Shown here in pieces: positions 8,211-14,556 of a DNA stretch of 14,556 bases. The notes beneath the pieces were generated by a model, which searched no databases, was not told the origin of the DNA, and was given only the letters and a program-made list of their open reading frames with translations. The DNA comes from Pseudomonas sp. GTDB lineage: Bacteria; Pseudomonadota; Gammaproteobacteria; Pseudomonadales; Pseudomonadaceae. The first letter of the stretch is position 1; the number at the start of each line of letters is the position of its first letter. Location of the stretch: positions 1-14,556 of the forward strand of contig NZ_JASLAW010000179.1 in the NCBI RefSeq assembly GCF_030147005.1, given 5' to 3'. A program made the translations under genes and the position numbers.

Positions 8211-9605
8211 ATGGAATTTCTGCCGCTGTTTCATAACCTGCGCGGCAGTCGTGTGTTGGTCGTCGGTGGTGGGGAAATTGCCTTGCGCAAATCCCGGCTG
8301 CTGGCCGATGCCGGTGCGTTGCTGCGGGTGGTTGCTCCCCAGATCGAAGACCAGTTGCGTGAACTGGTGCTGGGCAGTGGCGGGGAAATGATGTTGCGCG
8401 GTTATCAGGAGGCGGACCTCGACGGTTGCGTGCTGATCATAGCGGCAACGGACGACGAGCCACTGAACGCACAAGTGTCCAGTGATGCCAAGCGTCGCTG
8501 TGTACCGGTCAACGTAGTGGATGCGCCGGCCCTGTGCAGCGTGATCTTCCCGGCGATCGTCGACCGTTCGCCGTTGGTGATTGCGGTGTCCAGTGGCGGC
8601 GATGCGCCAGTGCTGGCGCGCTTGATCAGGGCCAAGCTGGAAACCTGGATCCCTTCCACCTATGGCCAGTTGGCCGGGTTGGCGGCGCGTTTTCGTGCCC
8701 AGGTCAAAGGCTTGTACCCGGACGTTCAGCAGCGGCGGGCGTTCTGGGAAGAGGTTTTCCAGGGGCCGATTGCCGACCGCCAGTTGGCCGGGCAGGGCGA
8801 TGAGGCCGAGCGTCTGTTGATCGAAAAGGTCAATGGCGCGCCGCCTTATGCGCCGGGTGAGGTTTATCTGGTGGGGGCAGGCCCAGGCGATCCGGACCTG
8901 CTGACCTTCCGCGCCTTGCGGCTGATGCAGCAAGCCGACGTGGTGTTGTATGACCGTTTGGTGGCCCCGGCGATTCTGGATCTGTGCCGTCGTGATGCCG
9001 AGCGCGTGTATGTCGGCAAGCGTCGCGCCGACCACGCCGTGCCGCAGGGCCAGATCAACCAGCAACTGGTGGACCTGGCCAAGCAAGGCAAGCGCGTGCT
9101 GCGCCTCAAGGGCGGCGATCCGTTCATTTTTGGGCGTGGCGGCGAAGAGATCGAGGAATTGGCGGCCCATGGCATCCCGTTCCAGGTGGTACCGGGGATC
9201 ACGGCCGCCAGTGGTTGCGCAGCGTATGCGGGCATTCCGCTGACGCACCGTGACTATGCGCAGTCGGTGCGCTTTATTACAGGGCACCTGAAGAACGGTA
9301 CGTCGGATCTGCCCTGGCAGGACCTGGTGGGGCCGTCACAGACGCTGGTGTTCTACATGGGCTTGATTGGCCTGCCGGTTATTTGTGAGCAATTGATCAA
9401 GCACGGGCGAGCGGCGCATACGCCGGCGGCGCTGATCCAGCAGGGCACCACGTCCAACCAGCGGGTGTTCACCGGCACCCTGGCCGACTTGCCGCGCATG
9501 GTAGCGGAGCATGAAGTGCATGCGCCGACGCTGGTGATTGTGGGTGAGGTGGTGATGCTGCGCGAGAAGCTCAAATGGTTTGAAGGCGCTCAATCTCAGG
9601 TCTGA
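8211..9605 (+). CDS. cysG: Siroheme synthase (fused dehydrogenase/ferrochelatase and uroporphyrinogen-III methyltransferase)
   Basis: CysG turns uroporphyrinogen III into siroheme, the cofactor of sulfite and nitrite reductases. The 464-residue protein has two parts. The N-terminal part (about 1-205) is an NAD-binding dehydrogenase/ferrochelatase with VLVVGGGEIALRKSRLL (15-31), Asp104 and Ser128, which match the key residues of Salmonella CysG. The C-terminal part (about 215-455) is a SUMT methyltransferase with VYLVGAGPGDPDLLT (218-232), YDRL (Asp248), Lys270 and GGDPFIFGRGGEE (301-313). It starts immediately after the serS stop codon; a GAGGT inside serS (8196-8200) is the likely ribosome site, implying coupled translation. 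It ends the plus-strand run and is followed by a REP doublet. A sulfur-relay operon lies 1.2 kb beyond on the other strand. Confidence 0.97.
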   Translation: MEFLPLFHNLRGSRVLVVGGGEIALRKSRLLADAGALLRVVAPQIEDQLRELVLGSGGEMMLRGYQEADLDGCVLIIAATDDEPLNAQVSSDAKRRCVPVNVVDAPALCSVIFPAIVDRSPLVIAVSSGGDAPVLARLIRAKLETWIPSTYGQLAGLAARFRAQVKGLYPDVQQRRAFWEEVFQGPIADRQLAGQGDEAERLLIEKVNGAPPYAPGEVYLVGAGPGDPDLLTFRALRLMQQADVVLYDRLVAPAILDLCRRDAERVYVGKRRADHAVPQGQINQQLVDLAKQGKRVLRLKGGDPFIFGRGGEEIEELAAHGIPFQVVPGITAASGCAAYAGIPLTHRDYAQSVRFITGHLKNGTSDLPWQDLVGPSQTLVFYMGLIGLPVICEQLIKHGRAAHTPAALIQQGTTSNQRVFTGTLADLPRMVAEHEVHAPTLVIVGEVVMLREKLKWFEGAQSQV

Positions 9606-9616
9606 AATACTGCTCC

Positions 9617-9712
9617 TTGTGGCGAGGGAGCTTGCTCCCGCTGGAGTGCAAAGCGCTCCCAGGTTTTTGGGAACGCTGCGCAGCCCTGCGGGAGCAAGCT
9701 CCCTCGCCACAA
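9617..9712. repeat. REP doublet (REPIN-like element) between convergent genes
   Basis: Two perfect 25-base arms in inverted orientation (9617-9641 and 9688-9712) surround a 46-base centre. Each arm contains a REP-type core, GAGGGAGCTTGCTCCC, which is itself a small hairpin. The centre has a further imperfect inverted repeat (AGCGCTCCC at 9652-9660 and GGGAACGCT at 9669-9677). This architecture is that of REPINs, short non-autonomous elements abundant in fluorescent pseudomonads and thought to be moved by a RAYT transposase encoded elsewhere. Its place between the ends of cysG and the reductase gene is typical. It may also act as a bidirectional transcription end or protect mRNA 3' ends. Confidence 0.9.
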
Positions 9713-9718
9713 ACTGGT

Positions 9719-10714
9719 TCACCCCAACACACCGCTGCCGGCCAGGCGCTCACGGTCATGCCCGGTATCAAAGCGTTGGGAAGGCCCCTTCGGCACAATT
9801 CCCGTCGGATTGATCGTCCGATGGCTCTCGTAGTAATGCCCCTTGATGTGCTCGAAGTCTACCGTCTCGGCCACGCCGGGCCACTGATACAGTTCCCGCA
9901 GCCAATTCGACAAGTTTGGATAGTCGGCAATCCGCCGCAGGTTGCATTTGAAGTGGCTGTAGTACACAGCATCAAAACGAATCAGCGTCGTAAACAGCCG
10001 CACGTCCGCCTCGGTCAGGTATTCGCCGGCCAGGTAGCGATGCTCGTCCAAGTGGCGTTCCAAGTGGTCCAGCTCGGCGAACACATCATCAAACGCACTT
10101 TCATAGGCTTTCTGCGAGGTGGCGAAGCCTGCGCGGTACACGCCGTTATTCACGGCGGGGTAGATGCGTTCGTTCAGCGCGTCGATGGTCGGGCGCAGTG
10201 CTTCGGGATAGAAATCCAGGGTATTACCGGTCAGTGCGTTGAACGCGCTGTTGAACATGCGGATGATCTCCGCCGATTCATTACTGACGATGCGCTTGAG
10301 CTGCTTGTCCCACAGTACCGGCACCGTGACGCGGCCGGTGTAGTCGGCGGTGTCGGCGGTGTAGCGCTGGTGCATGAAGTCGAAACCGTCCAATGCGTCG
10401 CCGGTTGCGCCGTGGGCCTTGTCGAAGGTCCAACCGTTTTCCAGCATCAACCAACTGACCACCGAGACGTCGATCAGGCTTTCCAGACCCTTGAGTTTGC
10501 GCATGATCAAAGTGCGGTGGGCCCAAGGGCAGGCGAGGGATACGTAGAGGTGATAGCGGCCGGCTTCGGCCTTGAAGCCGCCTTCGCCACTCGGGCCGGG
10601 TTGGCCGTCCGCGGTCACCCAGTTGCGACGTTGCGCCTGTTCGCGCTGAAAAGCGCCATCTGCGCTACTTTCGTACCACTGGTCTTTCCAGTGTCCTTCG
10701 ATCAGCAAACCCAT
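9719..10714 (-). CDS. Glutathionyl-hydroquinone reductase (Xi-class glutathione transferase, YqjG/PcpF type)
   Basis: This 331-residue protein belongs to the Xi-class glutathione transferases, which use a catalytic cysteine to remove glutathione from glutathionyl-hydroquinones. It has the diagnostic ACPWAHRTLI motif with Cys62, a thioredoxin-like domain (about 50-155) and an all-helical C-terminal domain (about 165-300) containing family-like segments such as YRAGFATSQKAYE and DVRLFTTLIRFDAVYYSHFKCN. The ATG at 10714-10712 has an AAGGAG ribosome site (10726-10721) at ideal spacing. It is a single gene, convergent with cysG and ending next to the REP doublet. A perfect AGTTCGAACT palindrome lies upstream. 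The physiological substrate in Pseudomonas is not known from the sequence; the E. coli relative is YqjG. Confidence 0.93.
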   Translation of the reverse strand: MGLLIEGHWKDQWYESSADGAFQREQAQRRNWVTADGQPGPSGEGGFKAEAGRYHLYVSLACPWAHRTLIMRKLKGLESLIDVSVVSWLMLENGWTFDKAHGATGDALDGFDFMHQRYTADTADYTGRVTVPVLWDKQLKRIVSNESAEIIRMFNSAFNALTGNTLDFYPEALRPTIDALNERIYPAVNNGVYRAGFATSQKAYESAFDDVFAELDHLERHLDEHRYLAGEYLTEADVRLFTTLIRFDAVYYSHFKCNLRRIADYPNLSNWLRELYQWPGVAETVDFEHIKGHYYESHRTINPTGIVPKGPSQRFDTGHDRERLAGSGVLG

Positions 10715-10720
10715 GACTGG

Positions 10721-10726
10721 CTCCTT
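10721..10726 (-). promoter_or_regulatory. Strong ribosome binding site of the hydroquinone reductase gene
   Basis: AAGGAG on the minus strand sits six bases ahead of the ATG at 10714 and fixes that start. Confidence 0.75.
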
Positions 10727-10761
10727 GGCTAATAAGCGTTTGAGCCCAGTTTAAAGGGATG

Positions 10762-10771
10762 AGTTCGAACT
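10762..10771. promoter_or_regulatory. 10-base palindrome, possible operator
   Basis: AGTTCGAACT is a perfect palindrome in the 88-base gap between the trpD2-like gene and the reductase gene, about 50 bases upstream of the reductase start. It is placed where a repressor of a detoxification gene could bind. It is short and could occur by chance. Confidence 0.3.
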
Positions 10772-10802
10772 AAAAGCGCAAAGACCGGAGGTGAATGATC
10801 GA

Positions 10803-11804
10803 TTAAATCGATTTGTCTCGCGCATCCCAATACTGCTGGGCCAATTCGAACGCCTGCTCTCGGGTGTGTCCCAGGCCACGCAAGGCCAGGGCCATGGTCG
10901 CAATCAGGGCCAGTTGCGGGTAGCTGTCCTCGACGTCGCCACGCCACAGGGCTTTCAAATGCTCAGGTTCCACGGTCGCCGGTTTGACGTGGCGCTGGGC
11001 GGAGAGGGCGGGCCATTCTTCGTCCCAGCTCTGGCCGCTCGTGGTGCCATACAAGTGGCTGAGGGTGTCCGGGTTGATCTCGATCTCACCGCCATCGCCC
11101 TTGACCACAATCACGTTGTCGCCAAGCAGGCCACTGGCATCGCGGTGTACGCCTTGGTAACCCGGATGGAAAATGCTTTGCAGGCCGCAACGGGCATTCA
11201 GCGGGTTGAGCAAGCGTGCCAGGGAGTGGATCGGCGAGCGCAAGCCCAAGGTGTTGCGCAGGTCGATCATGCGCTGCAATTGAGGCGCCCAGTCGCCCAG
11301 CGGGATAAACGCGAGGTTGCCTTGTGCATAGGCCGCCTCGACCTGTTGCCAATTGCGGCACAGTGGTATTTGCACACTCGCCAGCAACTGCTCGGTGTAC
11401 AAGCGGCCCGCCGTATGCGCGCCGCCGCCGTGCATGAGGATGCGCACGCCATTTTGCGCCAGGCACTTGGCCGCCAGCAGAAACCATGGCAGGTGGCGCT
11501 TTTTGCCGGCATAGGTCGGCCAGTCGATATCGACATTCAATGCCGGCGGATGCAAGCGCTCGCGCACCGCTTCGGTGAAGCCGGCGAGCTCGTCCGGGCT
11601 TTCTTCCTTGTGGCGCAGCAGCATGAGGAACGCGCCCAGTTGGGTGTCCTCGACTTTTTCGTCGAGCAGCATGCCCATGGCTTCGCGCGCTTCCTCACGG
11701 GTGAGGTTGCGTGCGCCGCGCTTGCCTTTGCCGAGGATGCGCACGAACTGCGCAAACGGATGTTCTTCGGGCGTCGAGAGGTTCAGTGGGGCAAAGTCGG
11801 TCAT
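10803..11804 (-). CDS. TrpD2/YbiB-like protein (anthranilate phosphoribosyltransferase-like, glycosyltransferase family)
   Basis: This 333-residue protein has the fold family of anthranilate phosphoribosyltransferase (TrpD) but belongs to the divergent YbiB/TrpD2 branch, recognised by DWPTYAGKKRHLPWF (94-108) followed by LAQNGVRILMHG (115-126). E. coli YbiB binds nucleic acids non-specifically and is not a tryptophan enzyme; no other trp gene is nearby here. The N-terminal helical domain (about 15-85) includes LTREEAREAMGMLLDEKVEDTQ-type sequence (34-55). The ATG at 11804-11802 overlaps the tusE stop codon as ATGA, so translation is coupled to tusE. An in-frame TTG two codons upstream is a less likely start. 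It is the last gene of the tus operon. Its molecular role is not established, and the coupling suggests a link to tRNA thiolation or RNA handling. Confidence 0.85.
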   Translation of the reverse strand: MTDFAPLNLSTPEEHPFAQFVRILGKGKRGARNLTREEAREAMGMLLDEKVEDTQLGAFLMLLRHKEESPDELAGFTEAVRERLHPPALNVDIDWPTYAGKKRHLPWFLLAAKCLAQNGVRILMHGGGAHTAGRLYTEQLLASVQIPLCRNWQQVEAAYAQGNLAFIPLGDWAPQLQRMIDLRNTLGLRSPIHSLARLLNPLNARCGLQSIFHPGYQGVHRDASGLLGDNVIVVKGDGGEIEINPDTLSHLYGTTSGQSWDEEWPALSAQRHVKPATVEPEHLKALWRGDVEDSYPQLALIATMALALRGLGHTREQAFELAQQYWDARDKSI

Positions 11805-12136
11805 AAGCAATTCGTCGGCCTGGGCAGGCCCGCCAGCTTGGCGGCGAGTTTGGCGGGAGTGCCGTTGAACAGTTTGTTGAGGTGCAGGCTGTTGCCCTTT
11901 TGCGGGCCGAGTTTCAAGGCGGTGTACTTGATCAGCGGGCGCGTGGCGGGGGACAGTTGGTACTCAGCATAAAAGCCGCGCAGCAGTTCGAGGATTTCCC
12001 AGTGGTCCGGGGTCAATTCCAGCGATTCGGCGGCGGCCAGGGCCTCGGCAATTTCGGCGGACCACTCGTTGAGGTCGACCAGGTAGCCGTCCTTGTCCAG
12101 TTCGAGGGTGCGCGTGCCTACGGTCAGTGTGTTCAT
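11801..12136 (-). CDS. tusE: Sulfur relay protein TusE (DsrC family)
   Basis: TusE receives persulfide sulfur from TusD in the TusBCD complex and hands it to MnmA for 2-thiolation of U34 in tRNA Lys, Glu and Gln. The 111-residue protein shows the DsrC-family signature: VDLNEWS, LTPDHWEILELLRGFY, the RPLIKY segment and a C-terminal PRPTNCL with the acceptor Cys110 next to last. The second C-terminal cysteine of respiratory DsrC (about 10-11 residues earlier) is missing, which marks this as a tRNA-type TusE rather than a dissimilatory sulfite reductase partner. Its ATG overlaps the tusB stop codon (ATGA), and its own stop overlaps the next gene in the same way, so translation is coupled along the operon. 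Confidence 0.95.
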   Translation of the reverse strand: MNTLTVGTRTLELDKDGYLVDLNEWSAEIAEALAAAESLELTPDHWEILELLRGFYAEYQLSPATRPLIKYTALKLGPQKGNSLHLNKLFNGTPAKLAAKLAGLPRPTNCL

Positions 12137-12411
12137 AGCCAGCTGTTGACCTTGTCATAGTCGATCGACAGCTGCACGAAACCCGGATAGTCCACGCTGG
12201 CGGCCCAGTCCGGGAGCGGCAGGTTGCGTGCCTGCATGTCTTCAGCCAACACAAACACCTTTACCCCCTTGGTTTGCAGCGCTGCGTTGTGCAGGCCGTA
12301 GGCGCCGTCGCCGCACAGCAGGATGGCATCATCGGTGCCGCAAACGCGCAGGCAGCTGTCGAGGCGGCTATCGGTAAAGGGGGAGTGGGACACCACATGT
12401 AAAGTCGACAT
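12133..12411 (-). CDS. tusB: Sulfur relay protein TusB (DsrH family)
   Basis: TusB is the smallest subunit of the TusBCD heterohexamer, which carries sulfur from TusA to TusE. The 92-residue protein has the DsrH-like fold pattern: MSTLHVVSHSPF at the start, LDSCLRVC (18-24) with Cys20 at the position usually conserved in DsrH, and AILLCGDGAYGL (29-40). The C-terminus YDKVNSWL is typical of this family. Its start ATG shares one base with the tusC stop codon (TGATG), and its stop overlaps the tusE start by four bases. These junctions indicate a single coupled translation unit. The identity is supported by position as well as sequence, because DsrH proteins are short and diverge quickly. Confidence 0.92.
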   Translation of the reverse strand: MSTLHVVSHSPFTDSRLDSCLRVCGTDDAILLCGDGAYGLHNAALQTKGVKVFVLAEDMQARNLPLPDWAASVDYPGFVQLSIDYDKVNSWL

Positions 12412-12761
12412 CAGAGGGTAATCACCTGGTCGTAACGGTCAATCAGCTTGGAAATAGCTGCGCTGCCCAAGGCTTGGGCGCTTGCCGGCGCAATAAGCCC
12501 GCGTTCGGTCAGGCTGTGGCTGCAGGCGAACACCTCATCGATACCGAACAGGCCCAGGGCTTGCAGGTTGGCGCTCAAGTCCTTTTGTTGCACGGCCTTG
12601 GCGTCCTGGTGCGGCGCCAGCTGGAACACGCCGTCGTCCAGAAACAGCAGGCCGATCGGCAGATCGAATGCGCCGCCGGCCAGCACGATATCCAGTGCTT
12701 CCCGCGCACTGGGCCCGGACCACGGCGCCTGGCGGCTGATTACCAGCAATGATTTGGCCAT
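12411..12761 (-). CDS. tusC: Sulfur relay protein TusC (DsrF family)
   Basis: TusC is the DsrF-type subunit of the TusBCD complex and is not thought to carry the catalytic cysteine. The 116-residue protein starts MAKSLLVISRQAPWSGPSAREALD, as in DsrF proteins, and has the family segment LPIGLLFLDDGVFQL (34-48). I chose the ATG at 12761-12759 because a GGAGG ribosome site lies eight bases upstream (12774-12770); the frame continues to an unlikely TTG five codons further up. The tusD stop codon ends one base before this ATG, and the tusC stop overlaps the tusB start by one base. The only cysteine is Cys80. Confidence 0.93.
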   Translation of the reverse strand: MAKSLLVISRQAPWSGPSAREALDIVLAGGAFDLPIGLLFLDDGVFQLAPHQDAKAVQQKDLSANLQALGLFGIDEVFACSHSLTERGLIAPASAQALGSAAISKLIDRYDQVITL

Positions 12762-12762
12762 G

Positions 12763-13155
12763 TCACGAGCCTCCAAAACAGATCAGGCGGTCGGCGTCCT
12801 GGATCGCATCATGCAATTGCCCCAGGCCCGACAGCGTCCAGGGCGCCTCCAGGTTCACCGCGCTGCGTTGATAGCGCGTGGCCTCCTCGGCATTGAGCAC
12901 ACCACGGCGCAAGGCCGCGGCGATGCACACAACGCCGTCCAGTTGGTGAGTACTGACAAACTCGCGCCAGTGGCGCGCGATGTCTTGCTCGTCCTGGGGC
13001 GCGACGATGTTATTGGACGCGCTGTACACGCCATCCTGATAAAAAAACAGCCGCACAATTTCATGCCCGCCGGCCAGGGCCGCCTGGGCGAACAACAGGG
13101 CGCGGCGCGAGGCGGGCGCGTGGGCGGCGCAAAACACTGCAATCGCGAACTTCAT
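12763..13155 (-). CDS. tusD: Sulfurtransferase TusD (DsrE family)
   Basis: TusD is the catalytic subunit of TusBCD: it takes sulfur from TusA on a cysteine and passes it to TusE. The 130-residue protein has the DsrE fold: MKFAIAVFCAAHAP start, RRALLFAQAALAGGHEIVRLFFYQDGVY (17-44, with a helix and strand) and VVCIAAALRRGV (75-86), in which Cys77 corresponds to the active cysteine of E. coli TusD. The C-terminus DADRLICFGGS fits the family. It is the first gene of the minus-strand tusDCBE-trpD2 operon; the promoter must lie in the 158-base gap shared with the divergent racemase-like gene, or upstream. In P. aeruginosa, from memory, a BAX-inhibitor-like gene precedes tusD, and that gene is not here. 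Confidence 0.95.
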   Translation of the reverse strand: MKFAIAVFCAAHAPASRRALLFAQAALAGGHEIVRLFFYQDGVYSASNNIVAPQDEQDIARHWREFVSTHQLDGVVCIAAALRRGVLNAEEATRYQRSAVNLEAPWTLSGLGQLHDAIQDADRLICFGGS

Positions 13156-13183
13156 GGAACACTCTGCCTACAAACGTGGGCCA

Positions 13184-13189
13184 ATGATA
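13184..13189 (-). promoter_or_regulatory. Possible -10 element for the tus operon
   Basis: TATCAT on the minus strand lies about 30 bases upstream of the tusD start and matches five of six -10 positions. No good -35 hexamer is found at standard spacing, so the call is weak and an activator might be needed if it is real. Confidence 0.25.
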
Positions 13190-13246
13190 AAGCCGCCGCG
13201 ACGAAAAAGCCCGCCGTGATCAAAACGGTCATTGTGGTTGATCGTT

Positions 13247-13263
13247 CTGACGATTGCCGTCAG
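13247..13263. repeat. Small inverted repeat in the tusD / racemase-like gene gap
   Basis: CTGACG (13247-13252) and CGTCAG (13258-13263) are perfect 6-base arms around ATTGC. The right arm overlaps a weak -35-like TTGCCG (13255-13260) which, with TACGCT (13278-13283) at 17-base spacing, could be a plus-strand promoter. It may be an operator or a chance hairpin. Confidence 0.25.
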
Positions 13264-13313
13264 CGCTGAAGGCTGACTACGCTGTGGCCAGTCGAATCGG
13301 AAACGGAGTGTGT

Positions 13314-14489
13314 ATGGCAGGCCCCTTGGCGTCCCTCAAAGTGCTGGATTTTTCTACCCTCTTGCCCGGCCCGTTCGCCTCACTGATGCTGGCGGACATG
13401 GGCGCTGAGGTGCTGCGCATCGAATCGCCGACGCGGATGGACCTGTTGCGCGTATGGCCGCCCCACGATCACGGCACGTCGGCGAGTCACGCCTACCTCA
13501 ATCGCAACAAGCGCAGCCTGGCGCTGGACCTCAAGCAGGCTGAGGCGCTGCAGATCGTCTTCGAACTGGTCAAGGGCACCGATATCCTCGTCGAACAGTT
13601 CCGCCCCGGCGTCATGGACCGCCTGGGCCTGGGGTATGCGGCACTGAAAGCGATCAACCCCAGGCTCATTTACGTATCCATCACCGGCTACGGCCAGACC
13701 GGCCCTTACCGGGATCGCGCCGGCCACGATATCAACTACCTGGCAGTGGCCGGCGTGGCCAGCCACACCGGGCGGCGCGACAGTGGGCCGTTGCCGCTGG
13801 GCGTGCAACTGGCGGATATCGGCGGCGGGTCTTTGCACGCGGTGGTGGGCGTGCTTGCGGCGGTCGTCGCACGGCAGCAGAGCGGCGTCGGTCAGTACCT
13901 GGATGTGAGCATGACCGACTGTTCGTTCAGCCTGAACGCAATGGCCGGCGCGGGTTACCTGGCCTGCGGGGTGGAGCCGGAGTGGGAAAACCATGTACTC
14001 AATGGCGGCAGTTTCTACGATTACTACCGCACGCGTGACGGGCGCTGGATGTCGGTGGGTAGTCTGGAACCGGCCTTCATGCAGCAGTTGTGTGAAACGC
14101 TGGGGCGACCGGAACTGGCCGTGCACGGCGTGAAGCCTGAGCAGCAGCCGGCACTCAAGCGGGCGCTGCAGGTGGAATTTGAAAAACGCAGCTTTGATGA
14201 ACTGTGCGCGTTGTTTGCCGAAGTGGATGCGTGCGTGGAGCCGGTGTTGAGCTTGAGTGAAGCGCTGGAGCATCCGCAGTTGCAGGCGCGCGGGTTGATC
14301 AGCCAGGTGCCCAGGGGCGATGGTTCGACCCAGGCGCAGATCGCCTGCCCGTTGAAGTTTTCCGAGGGGTTGCCGGCGCCACGGCATATCGGTGTTGCCG
14401 TAGGTGCGCACAGTGATGAAGTGCTGAGGGAGTTGGGGTTCAGTGCTCAGCGGATAAGCGAGCTGCGCCAGGGCAAGGTAATTGGGTGA
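13314..14489 (+). CDS. CaiB/BaiF family (class III CoA-transferase fold), likely alpha-methylacyl-CoA racemase
   Basis: The 391-residue protein belongs to the CaiB/BaiF fold, which includes class III CoA-transferases and alpha-methylacyl-CoA racemases. The N-terminal KVLDFSTLLPGPFASLMLADMGAEV-type segment (9-33), NRNKRSLALDL (63-73) and ITGYGQTGPYRDRAGHDINYLA (123-144) are family hallmarks. GHDINY with His138, the Asp168 in QLADIGGGS and Glu252 in VGSLEP match the catalytic His, Asp and Glu known in mycobacterial racemase MCR. This suggests a racemase that epimerises 2-methylacyl-CoA esters rather than moving CoA between acids. The ATG at 13314 has GGAG at 13305-13308; the frame is open to 13254, but that extension has no support. 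It is divergent from tusD. The substrate, perhaps branched fatty acid or sterol side-chain CoA esters, is inferred only from the family. Confidence 0.85.
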   Translation: MAGPLASLKVLDFSTLLPGPFASLMLADMGAEVLRIESPTRMDLLRVWPPHDHGTSASHAYLNRNKRSLALDLKQAEALQIVFELVKGTDILVEQFRPGVMDRLGLGYAALKAINPRLIYVSITGYGQTGPYRDRAGHDINYLAVAGVASHTGRRDSGPLPLGVQLADIGGGSLHAVVGVLAAVVARQQSGVGQYLDVSMTDCSFSLNAMAGAGYLACGVEPEWENHVLNGGSFYDYYRTRDGRWMSVGSLEPAFMQQLCETLGRPELAVHGVKPEQQPALKRALQVEFEKRSFDELCALFAEVDACVEPVLSLSEALEHPQLQARGLISQVPRGDGSTQAQIACPLKFSEGLPAPRHIGVAVGAHSDEVLRELGFSAQRISELRQGKVIG

Positions 14490-14492
14490 CAG

Positions 14493-14533
14493 AACTGACA
14501 CTTTTCGCGGGCAAGCCCTAATGCCGGTCAGTT
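14493..14533. repeat. Inverted repeat with partial REP-like core after the racemase-like gene
   Basis: AACTGAC (14493-14499) and GTCAGTT (14527-14533) are perfect 7-base inverted arms. Between them lies TCGCGGGCAAGCCC (14505-14518), which resembles the core of a common Pseudomonas REP sequence but stops abruptly where the usual second half would follow. A small GGGC/GCCC hairpin (14509-14518) is part of it. The structure could act as a terminator for the racemase-like gene, although no T-run is seen, or mark a truncated REP next to another element. The window ends 23 bases further on. Confidence 0.4.
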
Positions 14534-14556
14534 AAGCGCTAAAGCAGAAAAACCTG

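Noticed and set aside
10791..11972. A 393-codon plus-strand open frame opposite the trpD2-like gene and tusE, with a GGAGG sequence at its start
   Set aside because: The sense genes have clear family matches and coupled junctions. The GGAGG overlaps the GTG itself rather than standing at ribosome-site spacing, and the translation looks like a mirror frame.
11801..12136. Respiratory DsrC of a dissimilatory sulfite reductase system
   Set aside because: Only one C-terminal cysteine is present, and no dsrAB or related genes are nearby, so TusE is the better call.

Overview
This window is Pseudomonas chromosome, most likely from the P. fluorescens group. The genus call rests on gene order (infA, bpt, aat, ftsK, lolA, rarA, serS, cysG, then the tusDCBE sulfur relay), which matches what I recall of Pseudomonas genomes, and on close agreement of the protein sequences with that genus. 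The group call rests on a large inverted repeat downstream of cysG, built from the GAGGGAGCTTGCTCCC-type REP core familiar from fluorescent pseudomonads. No phage, plasmid, CRISPR or defence genes are visible. Nearly everything is ordinary core genome.

Left part (1-1604, minus strand): the first 19 codons of infA, then bpt and aat, two aminoacyl-tRNA-protein transferases that build bacterial N-degrons. A gap of about 500 bases without a gene (1605-2101) separates aat from the divergent ftsK. It holds a perfect 21-base palindrome, a hairpin and a candidate ftsK promoter.

Centre (2102-9605, plus strand): ftsK, lolA, rarA, crcB, serS and cysG lie head to tail with little or no spacing (rarA/crcB overlap by one base; cysG starts right after the serS stop codon). 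They cover chromosome segregation, lipoprotein transport, replication repair, fluoride export, Ser-tRNA charging and siroheme synthesis. The run ends in a REP doublet (9617-9712), which also separates it from the convergent glutathionyl-hydroquinone reductase gene.

Right part: a minus-strand reductase gene (9719-10714), then a minus-strand operon tusD-tusC-tusB-tusE-trpD2 (13155 down to 10803) whose genes are joined by 1-4 base overlaps or a 1-base gap. TusDCB and TusE pass sulfur towards MnmA for tRNA 2-thiouridine. The fifth gene is a TrpD2/YbiB-like protein of unclear role, and its tight coupling to tusE is one of the more interesting points here. Divergent from tusD is a CaiB/BaiF-family gene (13314-14489) whose visible catalytic residues look like those of alpha-methylacyl-CoA racemases rather than CoA-transferases. 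The last 67 bases contain a REP-like core that breaks off abruptly, possibly at the edge of an insertion outside the window.

No wholly new system is evident. The best leads are the trpD2-tus coupling, the racemase-like gene, the palindrome upstream of ftsK and the right-hand junction.
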